Assembly (NCBI GenBank): GCA_002305715.1
Contig: DBQD01000014.1
Location: 40,517 to 74,312 of the forward strand
Direction: 5' to 3'
DNA: 33,796 bases
Source: Proteiniphilum sp. UBA1403
GTDB lineage: Bacteria > Bacteroidota > Bacteroidia > Bacteroidales > Dysgonomonadaceae
The notes under the pieces were generated by a model, which searched no databases, was not told where the DNA came from, and saw only the letters and a list, made by a program, of their open reading frames with translations. Shown one piece after another: positions 6,797 through 15,643 of this stretch. The translations under genes were made by a program, and so were the position numbers. Within the stretch, counting starts at the first letter, position 1. Every line of letters begins with the position of its first letter.

Positions 6797-8146
6797 TTAA
6801 ATACGTTGTTTGATCGCTTTTGTTGCTTCTTCGTAACCTGGTTTCTCGAGTAGCGCAAACATATTTTTCTTATATGCTTCCACACCAGGTTGGTTGAATG
6901 GGTTGATTCCCAAAATGTAACCGCTGATGCCGCACGCCTTTTCAAAGAAGTAGATCAACTGTCCAATATATCGTTCCGACAACTCGGGAAGCTCAATAAG
7001 CAGGTTGGGCACTTTACCATCCACATGCGCAATGCGGGTACCCAGTTCGGCCATCTTGTTAACTTCATCCACACGTTTACCGTTCAGATAGTTTAATCCG
7101 TCTAGATCACTTTCGTCGTACGGTATTTGTACGGTATGAGTGGGTTTCTTCACCGAAATAACGGTTTCAAAGATGGAACGCTCGCCTTCCTGAATCCATT
7201 GTCCCATAGAGTGCAGGTCGGTAGTGAAATCCACGGCTGCGGGGAAGATACCCACATTGTCCTTTCCTTCGCTTTCGCCATAGAGCTGTTTCCACCATTC
7301 TGCTAAGAAGTGGAGCTTGGGATGGTAGTTTACCAGAATCTCTATTTTTTTACCTTGTTTATAGAGTAAGTTGCGAATCACTGCGTAGATGGCTGGCAGG
7401 TTGTAATCGAACGACACGTTGGGAGCTGTGGCCTTTTCAATTTCAACAGCGCCCTGTACCAGCTTGCTGATGTCGATACCTGCCACGGCAATTGGCAACA
7501 GTCCCACGGGGGTTAGTACTGAGTAGCGACCACCCACATTGTCAGGGATAACAAATGTTTTGTATCCTTCAATGGTGGCCAACGAACGGAGTGCACCCTT
7601 TGTTGCGTCGGTGATGGCTACAATGCGCTGACGAGCTTCTTCCTTGCCTACTTTACTTTCTAGCTGTTCTTTCAAAAGACGGAAGGCGATAGCCGGTTCG
7701 GTCGTTGTTCCCGATTTAGAGATGTTGATGATACCAAACTCTTTGTCTTTCAGCCAGTCCATTAGCTCATACAGGTAGTCCTCGCCAATGTTGTTACCGG
7801 CGTAAAGGATTACGGGATTCTTGCGTGATTGTCTCTCCTCGAGCCAGTCGAACGAGCTTGAAAGGGCATCGATTACTGCCCGGGCTCCTAGGTAGCTACC
7901 TCCAATACCTACTACCACTACGGCTTCGCAACGTGTGCGCAACACGGTAGCAGCATCTTCAATATCCTTGATTTCCTCTTCGGTAATGGAGGAGGGTAGA
8001 TTAACCCATCCTAAAAAATCACTTCCTTCGCGTGAACCATTGTGCAATGCCTGATTGCAGGCTGTGGCAAGTGATGCTTGGTTCAGAATCTCCTGCTCAG
8101 TGAGAAAACCGAGCACCTCTCTGATGTGTAATTGAATGTTATCCAT
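6797..8146 (-). CDS. pgi: Glucose-6-phosphate isomerase
   Basis: This 449-residue protein belongs to the short bacterial PGI class and interconverts glucose-6-phosphate and fructose-6-phosphate in the cytoplasm. Visible family features are the SIS-fold stretch VVVGIGGSYLGARAVIDAL (about residues 76-95), the phosphate-binding NISKSGTTTEPA, the PGI signature 1 region GGRYSVLTPVGLLP and a C-terminal signature 2 variant GINPFNQPGVEAYK. It is transcribed with gpsA upstream (46-base gap). A hairpin follows its stop codon. Together with the PPi-dependent phosphofructokinase elsewhere in the window it supplies the first committed part of glycolysis. Confidence 0.97.
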   Translation of the reverse strand: MDNIQLHIREVLGFLTEQEILNQASLATACNQALHNGSREGSDFLGWVNLPSSITEEEIKDIEDAATVLRTRCEAVVVVGIGGSYLGARAVIDALSSSFDWLEERQSRKNPVILYAGNNIGEDYLYELMDWLKDKEFGIINISKSGTTTEPAIAFRLLKEQLESKVGKEEARQRIVAITDATKGALRSLATIEGYKTFVIPDNVGGRYSVLTPVGLLPIAVAGIDISKLVQGAVEIEKATAPNVSFDYNLPAIYAVIRNLLYKQGKKIEILVNYHPKLHFLAEWWKQLYGESEGKDNVGIFPAAVDFTTDLHSMGQWIQEGERSIFETVISVKKPTHTVQIPYDESDLDGLNYLNGKRVDEVNKMAELGTRIAHVDGKVPNLLIELPELSERYIGQLIYFFEKACGISGYILGINPFNQPGVEAYKKNMFALLEKPGYEEATKAIKQRI

Positions 8147-8192
8147 TTTTTAAGCTGTTATGTCGGGTGTATACATTTATTTCCTGATTCAT

Positions 8193-9191
8193 TTAAAAAT
8201 ATTCAATCAGGTTGCTGATCGCATTCTGTGGTGGCAGCTTCTCATAGAGAACCTGATACACCATACGGGCTACTGGCATGTCTATTTGAAAACGACTATT
8301 GAGTTCATCGATACACTTTGCGCCATAATATCCTTCTGCAATCATCTCCATCTCCAATTGTGCTGTTTTAACAGAATATCCTTTTCCAATCATGGAGCCA
8401 AGTGTTCGGTTGCGACTGAATTGTGAATAGCCGGTGACGAGCATATCGCCTAAATAATGCTGATCAGTAATGGTGCGCTCCAAGGGAACTACACATCGTA
8501 GAAAGCGCTCCATTTCTTGAACGCAATTACTCATTAATACTGCTTGAAAGTTATCTCCATACTTCAAGCCATGGCAAATACCGGCTGCAATGGCATATAT
8601 GTTTTTTAAAACAGCTGCAAGTTCAATTCCTACTACGTCGTTCGATACATGTGCCTTCAAAAAGCGAGAGGTGATTGCCTCAGAGAGTTGTGTCGCTTTG
8701 TTCAGGTCGCTGCTGGCAACAGTGAGAAACGACAGTCGTTCCAATGCCACTTCTTCGGCATGACATGGCCCGGAGATGACACCAATGTTTTCTGCAGGGA
8801 TAGCATAAGTAGATGAGAGAAACTCACTCATTACCATGTTGTAAGATGGGATTATTCCCTTGAGTGCCGACACCATGAATTTGTCGCGGAATGTGGCATT
8901 CCTTACCCTGCGGAAATATTGTTTTACATAGGGTGACGGAATGGCGATTATGACTGTATCTGACGCTTTGATCGCCTTCTCAATGCTGGAGTAAAAGGTG
9001 ATCTGGTCTAAGTTGAAACTAACATTGGTCAGATAATTGGGGTTATGCCTTAGTTTGTGGAACCCTTCAATCTGGTCATCACGACGGATGAACCAATTGA
9101 TATGTTTCTGGTTCATCAGAACTATCTTGGCGAGTGCCGTGCCCCAAGTACCACCTCCTAAAATACAGACCTTTCCGATTGAATCCCTCAT
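8193..9191 (-). CDS. gpsA: NAD(P)-dependent glycerol-3-phosphate dehydrogenase
   Basis: This 332-residue cytosolic enzyme reduces dihydroxyacetone phosphate to sn-glycerol-3-phosphate for phospholipid synthesis. The N-terminal Rossmann fold has GGGTWGTALA (12-21). VIAIPSPYVKQ and the glycine-rich GVISGPCHAEEVA follow in the expected order. The catalytic-lysine region is LAAVLKNIYAIAAGICHGLKYGDN-like, and a C-terminal helical domain contains GYSQFSRNRTLG. The length is usual. It lies 26 bases after lysS and 46 bases before pgi in the same direction, so it is almost certainly part of the lysS transcript. Confidence 0.97.
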   Translation of the reverse strand: MRDSIGKVCILGGGTWGTALAKIVLMNQKHINWFIRRDDQIEGFHKLRHNPNYLTNVSFNLDQITFYSSIEKAIKASDTVIIAIPSPYVKQYFRRVRNATFRDKFMVSALKGIIPSYNMVMSEFLSSTYAIPAENIGVISGPCHAEEVALERLSFLTVASSDLNKATQLSEAITSRFLKAHVSNDVVGIELAAVLKNIYAIAAGICHGLKYGDNFQAVLMSNCVQEMERFLRCVVPLERTITDQHYLGDMLVTGYSQFSRNRTLGSMIGKGYSVKTAQLEMEMIAEGYYGAKCIDELNSRFQIDMPVARMVYQVLYEKLPPQNAISNLIEYF

Positions 9192-9217
9192 ACTGTCGCT
9201 ATAAAGAGGAATGATGT

Positions 9218-10948
9218 TTACTCAGCAGCGTTGACGATCCAATTTTTAACATCCTCGGGAGTGGGGTTCGTCAAGCCCATTTTGAACTTTTTATTCAATC
9301 CGCAAATCTCCTGATGGAATTTATTGGGATTTAATTCTTGCAGGGCCTTCACCTGAAGATAACCTGCCTTTTGAATCACCTCGACCCATTCTTCCGGTAT
9401 GCCGAGTTTAACGTAATCGGCAACTGTATCTTTATTGGGTTTCTTTTCGGGACGCATCAACGGGAAGAGCAACACTTCCTGAATGGTGGTCTGACCGGTG
9501 AGCATCATGGTCAGTCGGTCCATTCCAATACCCATACCCGATGTGGGAGGCATACCATATTCGAGCGCGCGAAGGAAATCCTGGTCAATAAACATCGCCT
9601 CATCGTCGCCCTTCTCCGAGAGACGAAGCTGTTCTTCAAAGCGCAAACGTTGATCAATGGGGTCGTTCAATTCCGAGTATGCGTTGGCAAGCTCTTTTCC
9701 GTTGACCATCAACTCAAAGCGTTCGGTCAGATCGGGATTGTCGCGGTGACGTTTACAAAGAGGCGACATCTCAATAGGATAATCAATGATGAATGTTGGT
9801 TGGATGTATTTGCCTTCGGCCTTTTCTCCAAAGATCTCGTCAATTAGCTTACCTTTACCCATTGTCTCATCCTGCTCCACACCCAGTTGCTTGCAAACCT
9901 CACGGAGTTGATCTTCGTTCATTCCGCTGATATCGATACCGGTGTGTTCTTTGATGGCATCGAACATGGTCACCCTTTTGTAAGGTGCCTTAAAGTCGAT
10001 TTCATGTTCACCAACCTTCACCTTGGTGGTTCCGAGTACTTTGAGCGCAACATGCTCCAGCATATTCTCGGTGAACTCCATCATCCAACGGTAGTCTTTG
10101 TAGGCTACATATATTTCCATCACGGTGAACTCAGGGTTGTGAGTTCGGTCCATTCCTTCGTTGCGGAAGTTGCGGGAGAATTCATACACTCCTTCAAATC
10201 CGCCTACAATGAGCCTTTTTAAGTAGAGCTCATTGGCAATACGGAGGTAGAGGTCAATATCGAGCGCATTCATATGTGTAATGAACGGACGAGCGGCTGC
10301 TCCTCCTGGAATGCTCTGGAGGACGGGGGTGTCTACTTCGAGGTAACCTTGGTTGTTGAAGTAGGTACGCATGGCATCAAAGATGCGAGTGCGTTTTATA
10401 AAAATATCGCGTACGTCGTCGTTCACCAATAGGTCCACATAGCGCTGACGGAAACGAAGTTCCGGATCGGAAAACTTATCGAATGCAACCCCATCTTTCA
10501 TCTTTACAACCGGAAGTGGGCGGAGAGACTTGGATAAGATGGTGAGTGTTTCGGCATGTACGGAAATCTCTCCCGTTTGGGTGCGGAATACAAAACCGGT
10601 AATTCCAATGAAATCGCCAATGTCGGTCAGCTTCTTAAAGACGACGTTATACAAATCTTTGTTTTCACCCGGACAAATATCGTCACGGGTTATGTAAACC
10701 TGAATACGCCCTTGGGCATCCATCAGTTCAATGAAAGAGGCCTTGCCCATGATGCGACGTGACATGATGCGGCCTGCGATGCATACTTGGCGACGCTCCT
10801 CGTCGTCCTTGAATGTCTCTTTTATTTCTGTGGACCAAGCATCCACAGGATACAGTGCAGCGGGATAAGGCTCTATGCCCAACGAACGTAATTCGTCGAG
10901 ACTCTGCCGGCGGATAATCTCCTGTTCGCTAAGTTCAATATTTTGCAT
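9218..10948 (-). CDS. lysS: Lysyl-tRNA synthetase, class II
   Basis: This 576-residue enzyme charges tRNA-Lys. An N-terminal OB-fold anticodon-binding domain (about residues 50-145) is followed by the class II catalytic core: motif 1 near QGYLEVDTPVL, motif 2 FRNEGMDRTHNPEF (about 261-274) and motif 3 SGMGIGMDRL. A C-terminal extension of roughly 70 residues after LFPLMRPE, ending in a small helical domain (GLNKKFKMGLTNPTPEDV), is longer than in Proteobacteria; from memory this length is usual in Bacteroidales. I chose the ATG at 10948 (MQNIELSEQEII) because homologues start there; the frame continues to 10981. It heads the minus-strand gene series. Confidence 0.97.
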   Translation of the reverse strand: MQNIELSEQEIIRRQSLDELRSLGIEPYPAALYPVDAWSTEIKETFKDDEERRQVCIAGRIMSRRIMGKASFIELMDAQGRIQVYITRDDICPGENKDLYNVVFKKLTDIGDFIGITGFVFRTQTGEISVHAETLTILSKSLRPLPVVKMKDGVAFDKFSDPELRFRQRYVDLLVNDDVRDIFIKRTRIFDAMRTYFNNQGYLEVDTPVLQSIPGGAAARPFITHMNALDIDLYLRIANELYLKRLIVGGFEGVYEFSRNFRNEGMDRTHNPEFTVMEIYVAYKDYRWMMEFTENMLEHVALKVLGTTKVKVGEHEIDFKAPYKRVTMFDAIKEHTGIDISGMNEDQLREVCKQLGVEQDETMGKGKLIDEIFGEKAEGKYIQPTFIIDYPIEMSPLCKRHRDNPDLTERFELMVNGKELANAYSELNDPIDQRLRFEEQLRLSEKGDDEAMFIDQDFLRALEYGMPPTSGMGIGMDRLTMMLTGQTTIQEVLLFPLMRPEKKPNKDTVADYVKLGIPEEWVEVIQKAGYLQVKALQELNPNKFHQEICGLNKKFKMGLTNPTPEDVKNWIVNAAE

Positions 10949-10989
10949 GTTCTGATTGTAGTTCGGGGGAGTGATACCCATATTTTGTG

Positions 10990-10997
10990 CAAAAATA
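10990..10997 (-). promoter_or_regulatory. Candidate -7 element of the lysS promoter
   Basis: The minus strand reads TATTTTTG, matching TAnnTTTG, 41 bases before the chosen lysS ATG. No clear TTTG is seen about 20 bases upstream, so the call rests on the -7 element and on position. Its presence here also argues for the shorter lysS start, because the longer frame would begin almost at the transcription start. Confidence 0.45.
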
Positions 10998-11191
10998 CAA
11001 AATATATTTTCGAATGCCTACATTTTATATAGATTCCGTTGCAATAAGACGCTTAAAATATGTTTTATATACCCATGTGTTACAGGTAGAAATAGCATAC
11101 AGTTGATGGATATCTCCTAATTTTAACTACTCTCTCTTGTGCTTGTGAAAGGTTTTTTGGCAGGGTGTGGGTCAATATTTTGAAATTTATG
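10998..11191. other. Divergent intergenic region between lysS and dapA
   Basis: About 320 bases separate the two start codons. Apart from the two candidate -7 elements at its flanks, I see AT-rich sequence with no ORF, no convincing hairpin and no lysine-riboswitch-like structure. Divergent promoters are the expected content. Confidence 0.5.
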
Positions 11192-11199
11192 TACCTTTG
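11192..11199 (+). promoter_or_regulatory. Candidate -7 element of the dapA promoter
   Basis: TACCTTTG followed by C is a very good Bacteroidetes -7 element. A partial -33 (TGTG at 11166-11169) lies 22 bases upstream. Transcription would start near 11205, giving a leader of about 65 bases before the dapA ATG. Confidence 0.6.
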
Positions 11200-11269
11200 C
11201 GATTTGAGAGCATTTTTTAGACTTAAAGGTGTTCAAAGGAGATAAACTGTAAGTAAAAACAATCATTTC

Positions 11270-12157
11270 ATGTCAAATATTCACTTTCAGGGTTTGGGAG
11301 TTGCATTGATCACTCCCTTCTGCGATGATGGCTCCATAGATTTTGACGCCCTTGCAAAATTAGTTGATTTTCAGCTTCAGAGCGGAACTAATTATATTGT
11401 GGCACTGGGTACAACTGCGGAAACACCTACTCTCTCGAAAAAAGAGCGGGCAGAAGTTGTTCGATTCATTGTTAAAAATGTGGATGGCAGAGTCCCTGTA
11501 GTAATGGGTGTGGGAGGTAATAATACCGCCGATGTGGTCAATGATCTCCGGAATACCGATTTTACAGGTATTAGTGCTGTGCTCTCTGTTACACCCTATT
11601 ACAACAAGCCAACGCAAGAGGGACTCTATCAGCATTATCTTGCACTGTCGCAGGCTTCTCCGCTCCCCATTATTTTATATAACGTGCCTGGCAGAACCGG
11701 TGTGAACTTAGCGGCAGAGACTACGCTACGCATTGCTCACAATTGTAAAAATGTCATCGCCATAAAAGAGGCATCGGGAAACTTGGAGCAGATGAAGAGT
11801 ATTATTGAGGGTGCACCGGAAGGGTTTCATCTTATATCGGGCGACGATGGTATTACAACCGCCGTCATTCAAATGGGAGGTATTGGGGTGATTTCGGTAT
11901 TTGGTAATGCTTTTCCGAAAGAGATGGCATGGCTTGTAGAGAATGCACTCAAAGGGAATGCTGTGGATGCTCGTGATAAGATGGAACAGGAGTTTAGTCG
12001 GCTCTTTCACTTGATATTTGTGGAGGGTAATCCTTCTGGTGTGAAGTGTATTCTAAGTCTCAAAGAGATGATAAAGAATGTGTTGCGGCTCCCTCTGGTC
12101 CCGGTTAGCGAAAAGACGATGCTGGAAATCAAAGCTGAACTTACTAAATTCAATTAG
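11270..12157 (+). CDS. dapA: 4-hydroxy-tetrahydrodipicolinate synthase
   Basis: This 295-residue TIM-barrel aldolase condenses pyruvate with aspartate semialdehyde in the lysine and meso-diaminopimelate pathway. GTTAETPT (47-54) is the family phosphate-loop-like motif in its Bacteroidetes form. The tyrosine pair in TPYYNKP (110-111), Y137 in YNVPGRTG and the Schiff-base lysine K166 in AIKEASG are all present. The length is usual. It has its own promoter-like element and is followed after 67 bases by a metallopeptidase gene with a separate -7 element, so it may be monocistronic. Confidence 0.97.
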   Translation: MSNIHFQGLGVALITPFCDDGSIDFDALAKLVDFQLQSGTNYIVALGTTAETPTLSKKERAEVVRFIVKNVDGRVPVVMGVGGNNTADVVNDLRNTDFTGISAVLSVTPYYNKPTQEGLYQHYLALSQASPLPIILYNVPGRTGVNLAAETTLRIAHNCKNVIAIKEASGNLEQMKSIIEGAPEGFHLISGDDGITTAVIQMGGIGVISVFGNAFPKEMAWLVENALKGNAVDARDKMEQEFSRLFHLIFVEGNPSGVKCILSLKEMIKNVLRLPLVPVSEKTMLEIKAELTKFN

Positions 12158-12171
12158 ATAGAATAATTTTA

Positions 12172-12179
12172 TACATTTG
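12172..12179 (+). promoter_or_regulatory. Candidate -7 element upstream of the M13 peptidase gene
   Basis: TACATTTG is an exact TAnnTTTG match, 45 bases before the ATG at 12225, in the short dapA-peptidase gap. No TTTG -33 box is visible. Confidence 0.5.
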
Positions 12180-12224
12180 TAGTGCTGTCATACATCTGAA
12201 TTAAAGTGCTAAATACAAAACCAT

Positions 12225-14261
12225 ATGAAACAATATTTTTATTTACTCATGATCCTATTGGCTGGAATGAATATTTCAAGTTGTACAGAAAAAAAAGGAA
12301 CATCGTTTGCTGATGCTCTAGATCCATCGAATATGGATACTACAGTGCTTCCGGGGAAGAGTTTTTATCAGTATGCCACCGGCGGCTGGCAAATGAAAAA
12401 TCCTATCCCCGATGAATATGCACGTTATGGCTCCTTCGATAAGTTGAGGGCCGAAAATCAACATCAGATACAGACTCTTATCGAGGAACTTGGTGCAAAA
12501 GAGAATCCAGCTGGCACAAATGCACAGAAGGTGGGAGACCTTTATTCGCTGGGTATGGATAGCGTGAAGTTGAACCAAGATGGTGCAGCCCCTATTCAAG
12601 CTCAGTTGGAAGAGATTGCTGCTGCAAAAGATAAAAATGATATTATTCGGTTGATGGCGAAAGTGAGTCGTTATGCTTCGAATCCATTCTTTGGATTTTA
12701 TGTGGGACCGGATGACAAAAATAGCGAGATGAACATCGTTCATATTTCTCAGTCGGGTATCGGCATGAACGATAGGGATTATTACCTGCTGGCTGATGAT
12801 CATACGAAGATGGTACGCAAGGAGTATATCACCCTGATGGAGACCCAATTCCAACATGCGGGGTATGAAGAAACTGCTGCCAAAAAGGCTGCTGCCAATG
12901 TGATGAAGATTGAAACAGCACTGGCACAGGCACATGTTACTAGAGAGATGCGCCGCCTTCCGGAACTGAACTACCATAAAATGCTGGTAAGTGAACTCAA
13001 TACGCAAGTAGGCGATTTTGAATGGCAGCTTTATTTTGAGTCGTTGGGTGCTCCGGCATTCGACAGCCTCAACGTCGCTCAGATTGAGCCGGTAAAAGCG
13101 GCTATCACCCTCATTAAAAACGAACCGGTGGCAGCATTGCAGGACTATTTGAGTTGGAAAGTAATCAACTCGGCTGCTAATTTCTTGAGCGATGATTTTG
13201 TTCAGGCCAATTTCGCTTTTTATGGTAAGACCATGAGCGGTAGCAAGGAGCTTCGACCACGCTGGAGAAGAACAGTCGATGCTGTCAACGGTGCATTAGG
13301 CGAAGCTGTGGGACAACTTTATGTAGAGAAATATTTCCCGGCTGAGGCTAAGGAGCGTATGCTCAACCTGGTGGAAAACTTGAAGGTGTCTTTGGGTGAA
13401 CGCATCAGCCAACTCGAGTGGATGGAAGATGAAACAAAGAGCAAAGCACAGGAGAAGTTGAATACATTCATTGTAAAGATTGGGTATCCCGACAAATGGA
13501 AAGATTATTCTGCTCTAGAAATCAAAAAAGATTCTTACTGGCAGAATATGGTGCGTGCTTCTGAATTTGAATACGAAGATATGTTGGCAGATCTGGGCAA
13601 GCCGGTGGATAAAACCAAGTGGTACATGTCGCCACAAACAGTGAATGCATACTATAGCCCATCATCCAACGAAATTTGCTTCCCTGCCGGAATTCTGCAG
13701 CCTCCTTTCTTCTATATGGATGGTGATGATGCCCTAAACTATGGTGGTATTGGTGTGGTAATAGGTCATGAAATGACACACGGTTTCGACGACCAGGGAA
13801 GGAAATTTGATAAGGATGGTAACCTAACCGATTGGTGGACTTCTGCCGATGCACAAAAATTCGATGAAAGAGCAAAGGTCTTGGTTGATTACTTCGATCA
13901 AATTATTGTACTCGATACAGTGCATGCGAACGGAACATTCACACTGGGTGAAAATATTGCCGACCATGGAGGGTTACAGGTTGCATATCAAGCTTTCCAG
14001 AAAACAACACAGGCTCAATCGGGAGAATTGTTAGGAGGTTTTACACCTGCACAACGCTTTTTCCTTAGCTATGCAAACCTTTGGGCTGGAAACGTACGCG
14101 ATGCAGAGATTCTTCGTCTGACTAAGGTTGATTCACACTCGCTCGGAAGATGGCGTGTAGATGGTGCTTTGCCTCACATCGATGCATGGTATGAAGCATT
14201 CAATATTCAGCCATCCGATCCAATGTATCTTCCCAAAGAGGCTCGTGCTTCTATCTGGTAA
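12225..14261 (+). CDS. M13-family (neprilysin/PepO-like) zinc metallopeptidase lipoprotein
   Basis: This 678-residue protein starts with a lipoprotein signal peptide whose lipobox ISSC puts the lipidated cysteine at C20. The following residues TEKKG lack the acidic run typical of Bacteroidetes surface-export signals, so periplasmic anchoring is more likely. The N-terminal M13 domain (about 40-420) contains the family's SFYQYATGGW and DYYL stretches. The catalytic C-terminal domain has the substrate-binding NAYYSPSSNEI, zinc motif HEMTH (515-519) and third ligand E576 in ENIAD. The C-terminus ends in a tryptophan, as in the family, but without the preceding cysteine of neprilysin. It probably trims peptides in the envelope. 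It has a likely own promoter. Confidence 0.95.
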   Translation: MKQYFYLLMILLAGMNISSCTEKKGTSFADALDPSNMDTTVLPGKSFYQYATGGWQMKNPIPDEYARYGSFDKLRAENQHQIQTLIEELGAKENPAGTNAQKVGDLYSLGMDSVKLNQDGAAPIQAQLEEIAAAKDKNDIIRLMAKVSRYASNPFFGFYVGPDDKNSEMNIVHISQSGIGMNDRDYYLLADDHTKMVRKEYITLMETQFQHAGYEETAAKKAAANVMKIETALAQAHVTREMRRLPELNYHKMLVSELNTQVGDFEWQLYFESLGAPAFDSLNVAQIEPVKAAITLIKNEPVAALQDYLSWKVINSAANFLSDDFVQANFAFYGKTMSGSKELRPRWRRTVDAVNGALGEAVGQLYVEKYFPAEAKERMLNLVENLKVSLGERISQLEWMEDETKSKAQEKLNTFIVKIGYPDKWKDYSALEIKKDSYWQNMVRASEFEYEDMLADLGKPVDKTKWYMSPQTVNAYYSPSSNEICFPAGILQPPFFYMDGDDALNYGGIGVVIGHEMTHGFDDQGRKFDKDGNLTDWWTSADAQKFDERAKVLVDYFDQIIVLDTVHANGTFTLGENIADHGGLQVAYQAFQKTTQAQSGELLGGFTPAQRFFLSYANLWAGNVRDAEILRLTKVDSHSLGRWRVDGALPHIDAWYEAFNIQPSDPMYLPKEARASIW

Positions 14262-14300
14262 GCACCCAATCAGCAAATTGTCAATTCATTTAATCAGTAT

Positions 14301-14906
14301 ATGTTTTCAGGAATTGTAGAAGAAGCAGCCACGGTAGTGGCTCTTAAAAAGGAACAAGATAATCTCCACATCACATTGAAATGCTCGTTCACCGGAGAAT
14401 TGAAAATCGACCAAAGCGTGGCACATAATGGTGTCTGCCTGACAGTGGTTTCAATTGATGGGGATACTTATACGGTGACAGCCATTCGAGAAACGCTGGA
14501 GCGCTCAAACCTAGGTCTCCTGGAAATAGGTAGCAAGGTGAATCTTGAGCGAAGCATGATCATGAATGGCCGCCTCGATGGGCATATTGTACAGGGGCAT
14601 GTGGATCAAACTGCTGTGTGCAAAGAGGTGATGGAAGCAGGGGGAAGCTGGTACTACACGTTTATCTATGACTTTGATAAGGAGATGGCCAAAAAAGGGT
14701 ATCTCACTGTAGACAAAGGTTCAGTAACCGTAAACGGTGTCAGCCTTACTGTGGTGGAGCCAACAGAGAATAGCTTTAAAGTGGCTATCATTCCCTATAC
14801 ATATGAACACACAAACTTTCATCAGATTAAAGAGGGAAGTGTGGTAAATCTAGAGTTTGATATAATTGGTAAATATATCAGTCGTATAACTGCATTGAAT
14901 GCCTGA
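14301..14906 (+). CDS. ribE: Riboflavin synthase alpha chain
   Basis: This 201-residue enzyme converts two 6,7-dimethyl-8-ribityllumazine molecules into riboflavin. It starts with the hallmark MFSGIVEE and consists of two homologous lumazine-binding repeats (about 1-96 and 97-195). Each repeat has an NGVCLTV or NGVSLTV core, and GRLDGHIVQGHVD lies at the junction. The length is usual. No FMN riboswitch is seen in the 39-base gap upstream. The nitroreductase gene follows after two bases, so the flavin-making and flavin-using genes are cotranscribed. Confidence 0.96.
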   Translation: MFSGIVEEAATVVALKKEQDNLHITLKCSFTGELKIDQSVAHNGVCLTVVSIDGDTYTVTAIRETLERSNLGLLEIGSKVNLERSMIMNGRLDGHIVQGHVDQTAVCKEVMEAGGSWYYTFIYDFDKEMAKKGYLTVDKGSVTVNGVSLTVVEPTENSFKVAIIPYTYEHTNFHQIKEGSVVNLEFDIIGKYISRITALNA

Positions 14907-14908
14907 TT

Positions 14909-15466
14909 ATGGATTTTCTTGATTTTGTTTCAACCCGACAGAGTGTGCGTGCTTTTGATGCTGGTCGTCCGGTAGAGAAAGAGAAAATTGAACGTATTAT
15001 CTCCTCTGCACGCCTCTCTCCTTCGGCATGTAATGCTCAACCATGGCACATCATTGTGGTGGATGATCCGGAACTGAAGAACAAAGTGGCCGATGCCACC
15101 TCTGCTCGGGCTCTGGGGATGAATCATTTCACCAAGCAGGCACCGGTACATATTGTGCTTGTGGAAGAGAAGGTTAATCTTACTTCCGGTTTGGGAGGTT
15201 GGGTGAAACAAAAGGATTATGCACAAATGGATATGGGGGTACTTGCTGCACATATTGTACTTGCTGCCCATGCTGAAGGACTTGGCTCTTGTATTTTAGG
15301 TTGGTTCAATGAACCCAAGATGCGAGAATTACTCATGATACCCGATTCCAAAAGAATTTGGCTGGATATAGCCATTGGGTACAGCGCACAACCTCTAAGA
15401 CCTAAAAAGCGTAAGCCATTTCAAGATGTAGTCTCTTATAATGGATACAAGAGCGGCCCACAATAA
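14909..15466 (+). CDS. Nitroreductase-family flavoprotein
   Basis: This 185-residue protein is an FMN-dependent oxidoreductase of the nitroreductase superfamily. The N-terminal RQSVRAF (10-16) supplies the FMN-phosphate contacts. SPSACNAQPWH (about 37-47) and the C-terminal GLGSCILGWFNE stretch are also typical. The physiological substrate cannot be inferred; members reduce nitroaromatics, quinones or enones. It begins two bases after ribE, so it is likely expressed as part of that operon. Confidence 0.92.
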   Translation: MDFLDFVSTRQSVRAFDAGRPVEKEKIERIISSARLSPSACNAQPWHIIVVDDPELKNKVADATSARALGMNHFTKQAPVHIVLVEEKVNLTSGLGGWVKQKDYAQMDMGVLAAHIVLAAHAEGLGSCILGWFNEPKMRELLMIPDSKRIWLDIAIGYSAQPLRPKKRKPFQDVVSYNGYKSGPQ

Positions 15467-15490
15467 ATTAGCAATAAACAGACAGTGTAG

Positions 15491-15531
15491 AGAGTATGAA
15501 TAGTTTAGAATATATAAACTTTACTCTTTTT
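15491..15531 (+). terminator. Probable terminator after the ribE-nitroreductase operon
   Basis: Nested arms AGAGTA/TACTCT (15491-15496 with 15522-15527) and AGTTTA/TAAACT (15502-15507 with 15515-15520) form an interrupted stem ending in a five-T run. It lies 25 bases after the stop codon. The stem is AU-rich and asymmetric, so strength is uncertain. Confidence 0.5.
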
Positions 15532-15550
15532 AACACGATGTTTTTGTTCT

Positions 15551-15585
15551 TTTGTTGGTGGCATCGCAAAAATGTGTCATCTTTG
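15551..15585 (+). promoter_or_regulatory. Candidate promoter of the envelope gene block
   Basis: TTTG at 15551-15554 and CATCTTTG at 15578-15585 resemble the Bacteroidetes -33/-7 pair, with 23 bases between and one mismatch in the -7 element. The element ends 58 bases before the ATG of the outer-membrane protein gene, downstream of a probable terminator. Confidence 0.45.
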
Positions 15586-15643
15586 CACTCTCAAATATTT
15601 TAAGAATAAGGCGGCCATGAGCTGGTTTATTATATAGAAACAG

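Noticed and set aside
9338..9847. A 169-codon plus-strand frame inside lysS
   Set aside because: It is antisense to the catalytic region of lysS, and its composition shows no protein-like pattern.
10982..11269. Lysine riboswitch or T-box-like leader between lysS and dapA
   Set aside because: The predicted dapA leader is only about 65 bases and no multi-helix junction or terminator is present.
12318..13007. A 229-codon minus-strand frame inside the M13 peptidase gene
   Set aside because: It is antisense to a well-supported coding region; His/Cys/Ile-rich composition is typical of a shadow frame.
14262..14300. FMN riboswitch upstream of ribE
   Set aside because: The gap is only 39 bases and has none of the conserved RFN-element pairing.
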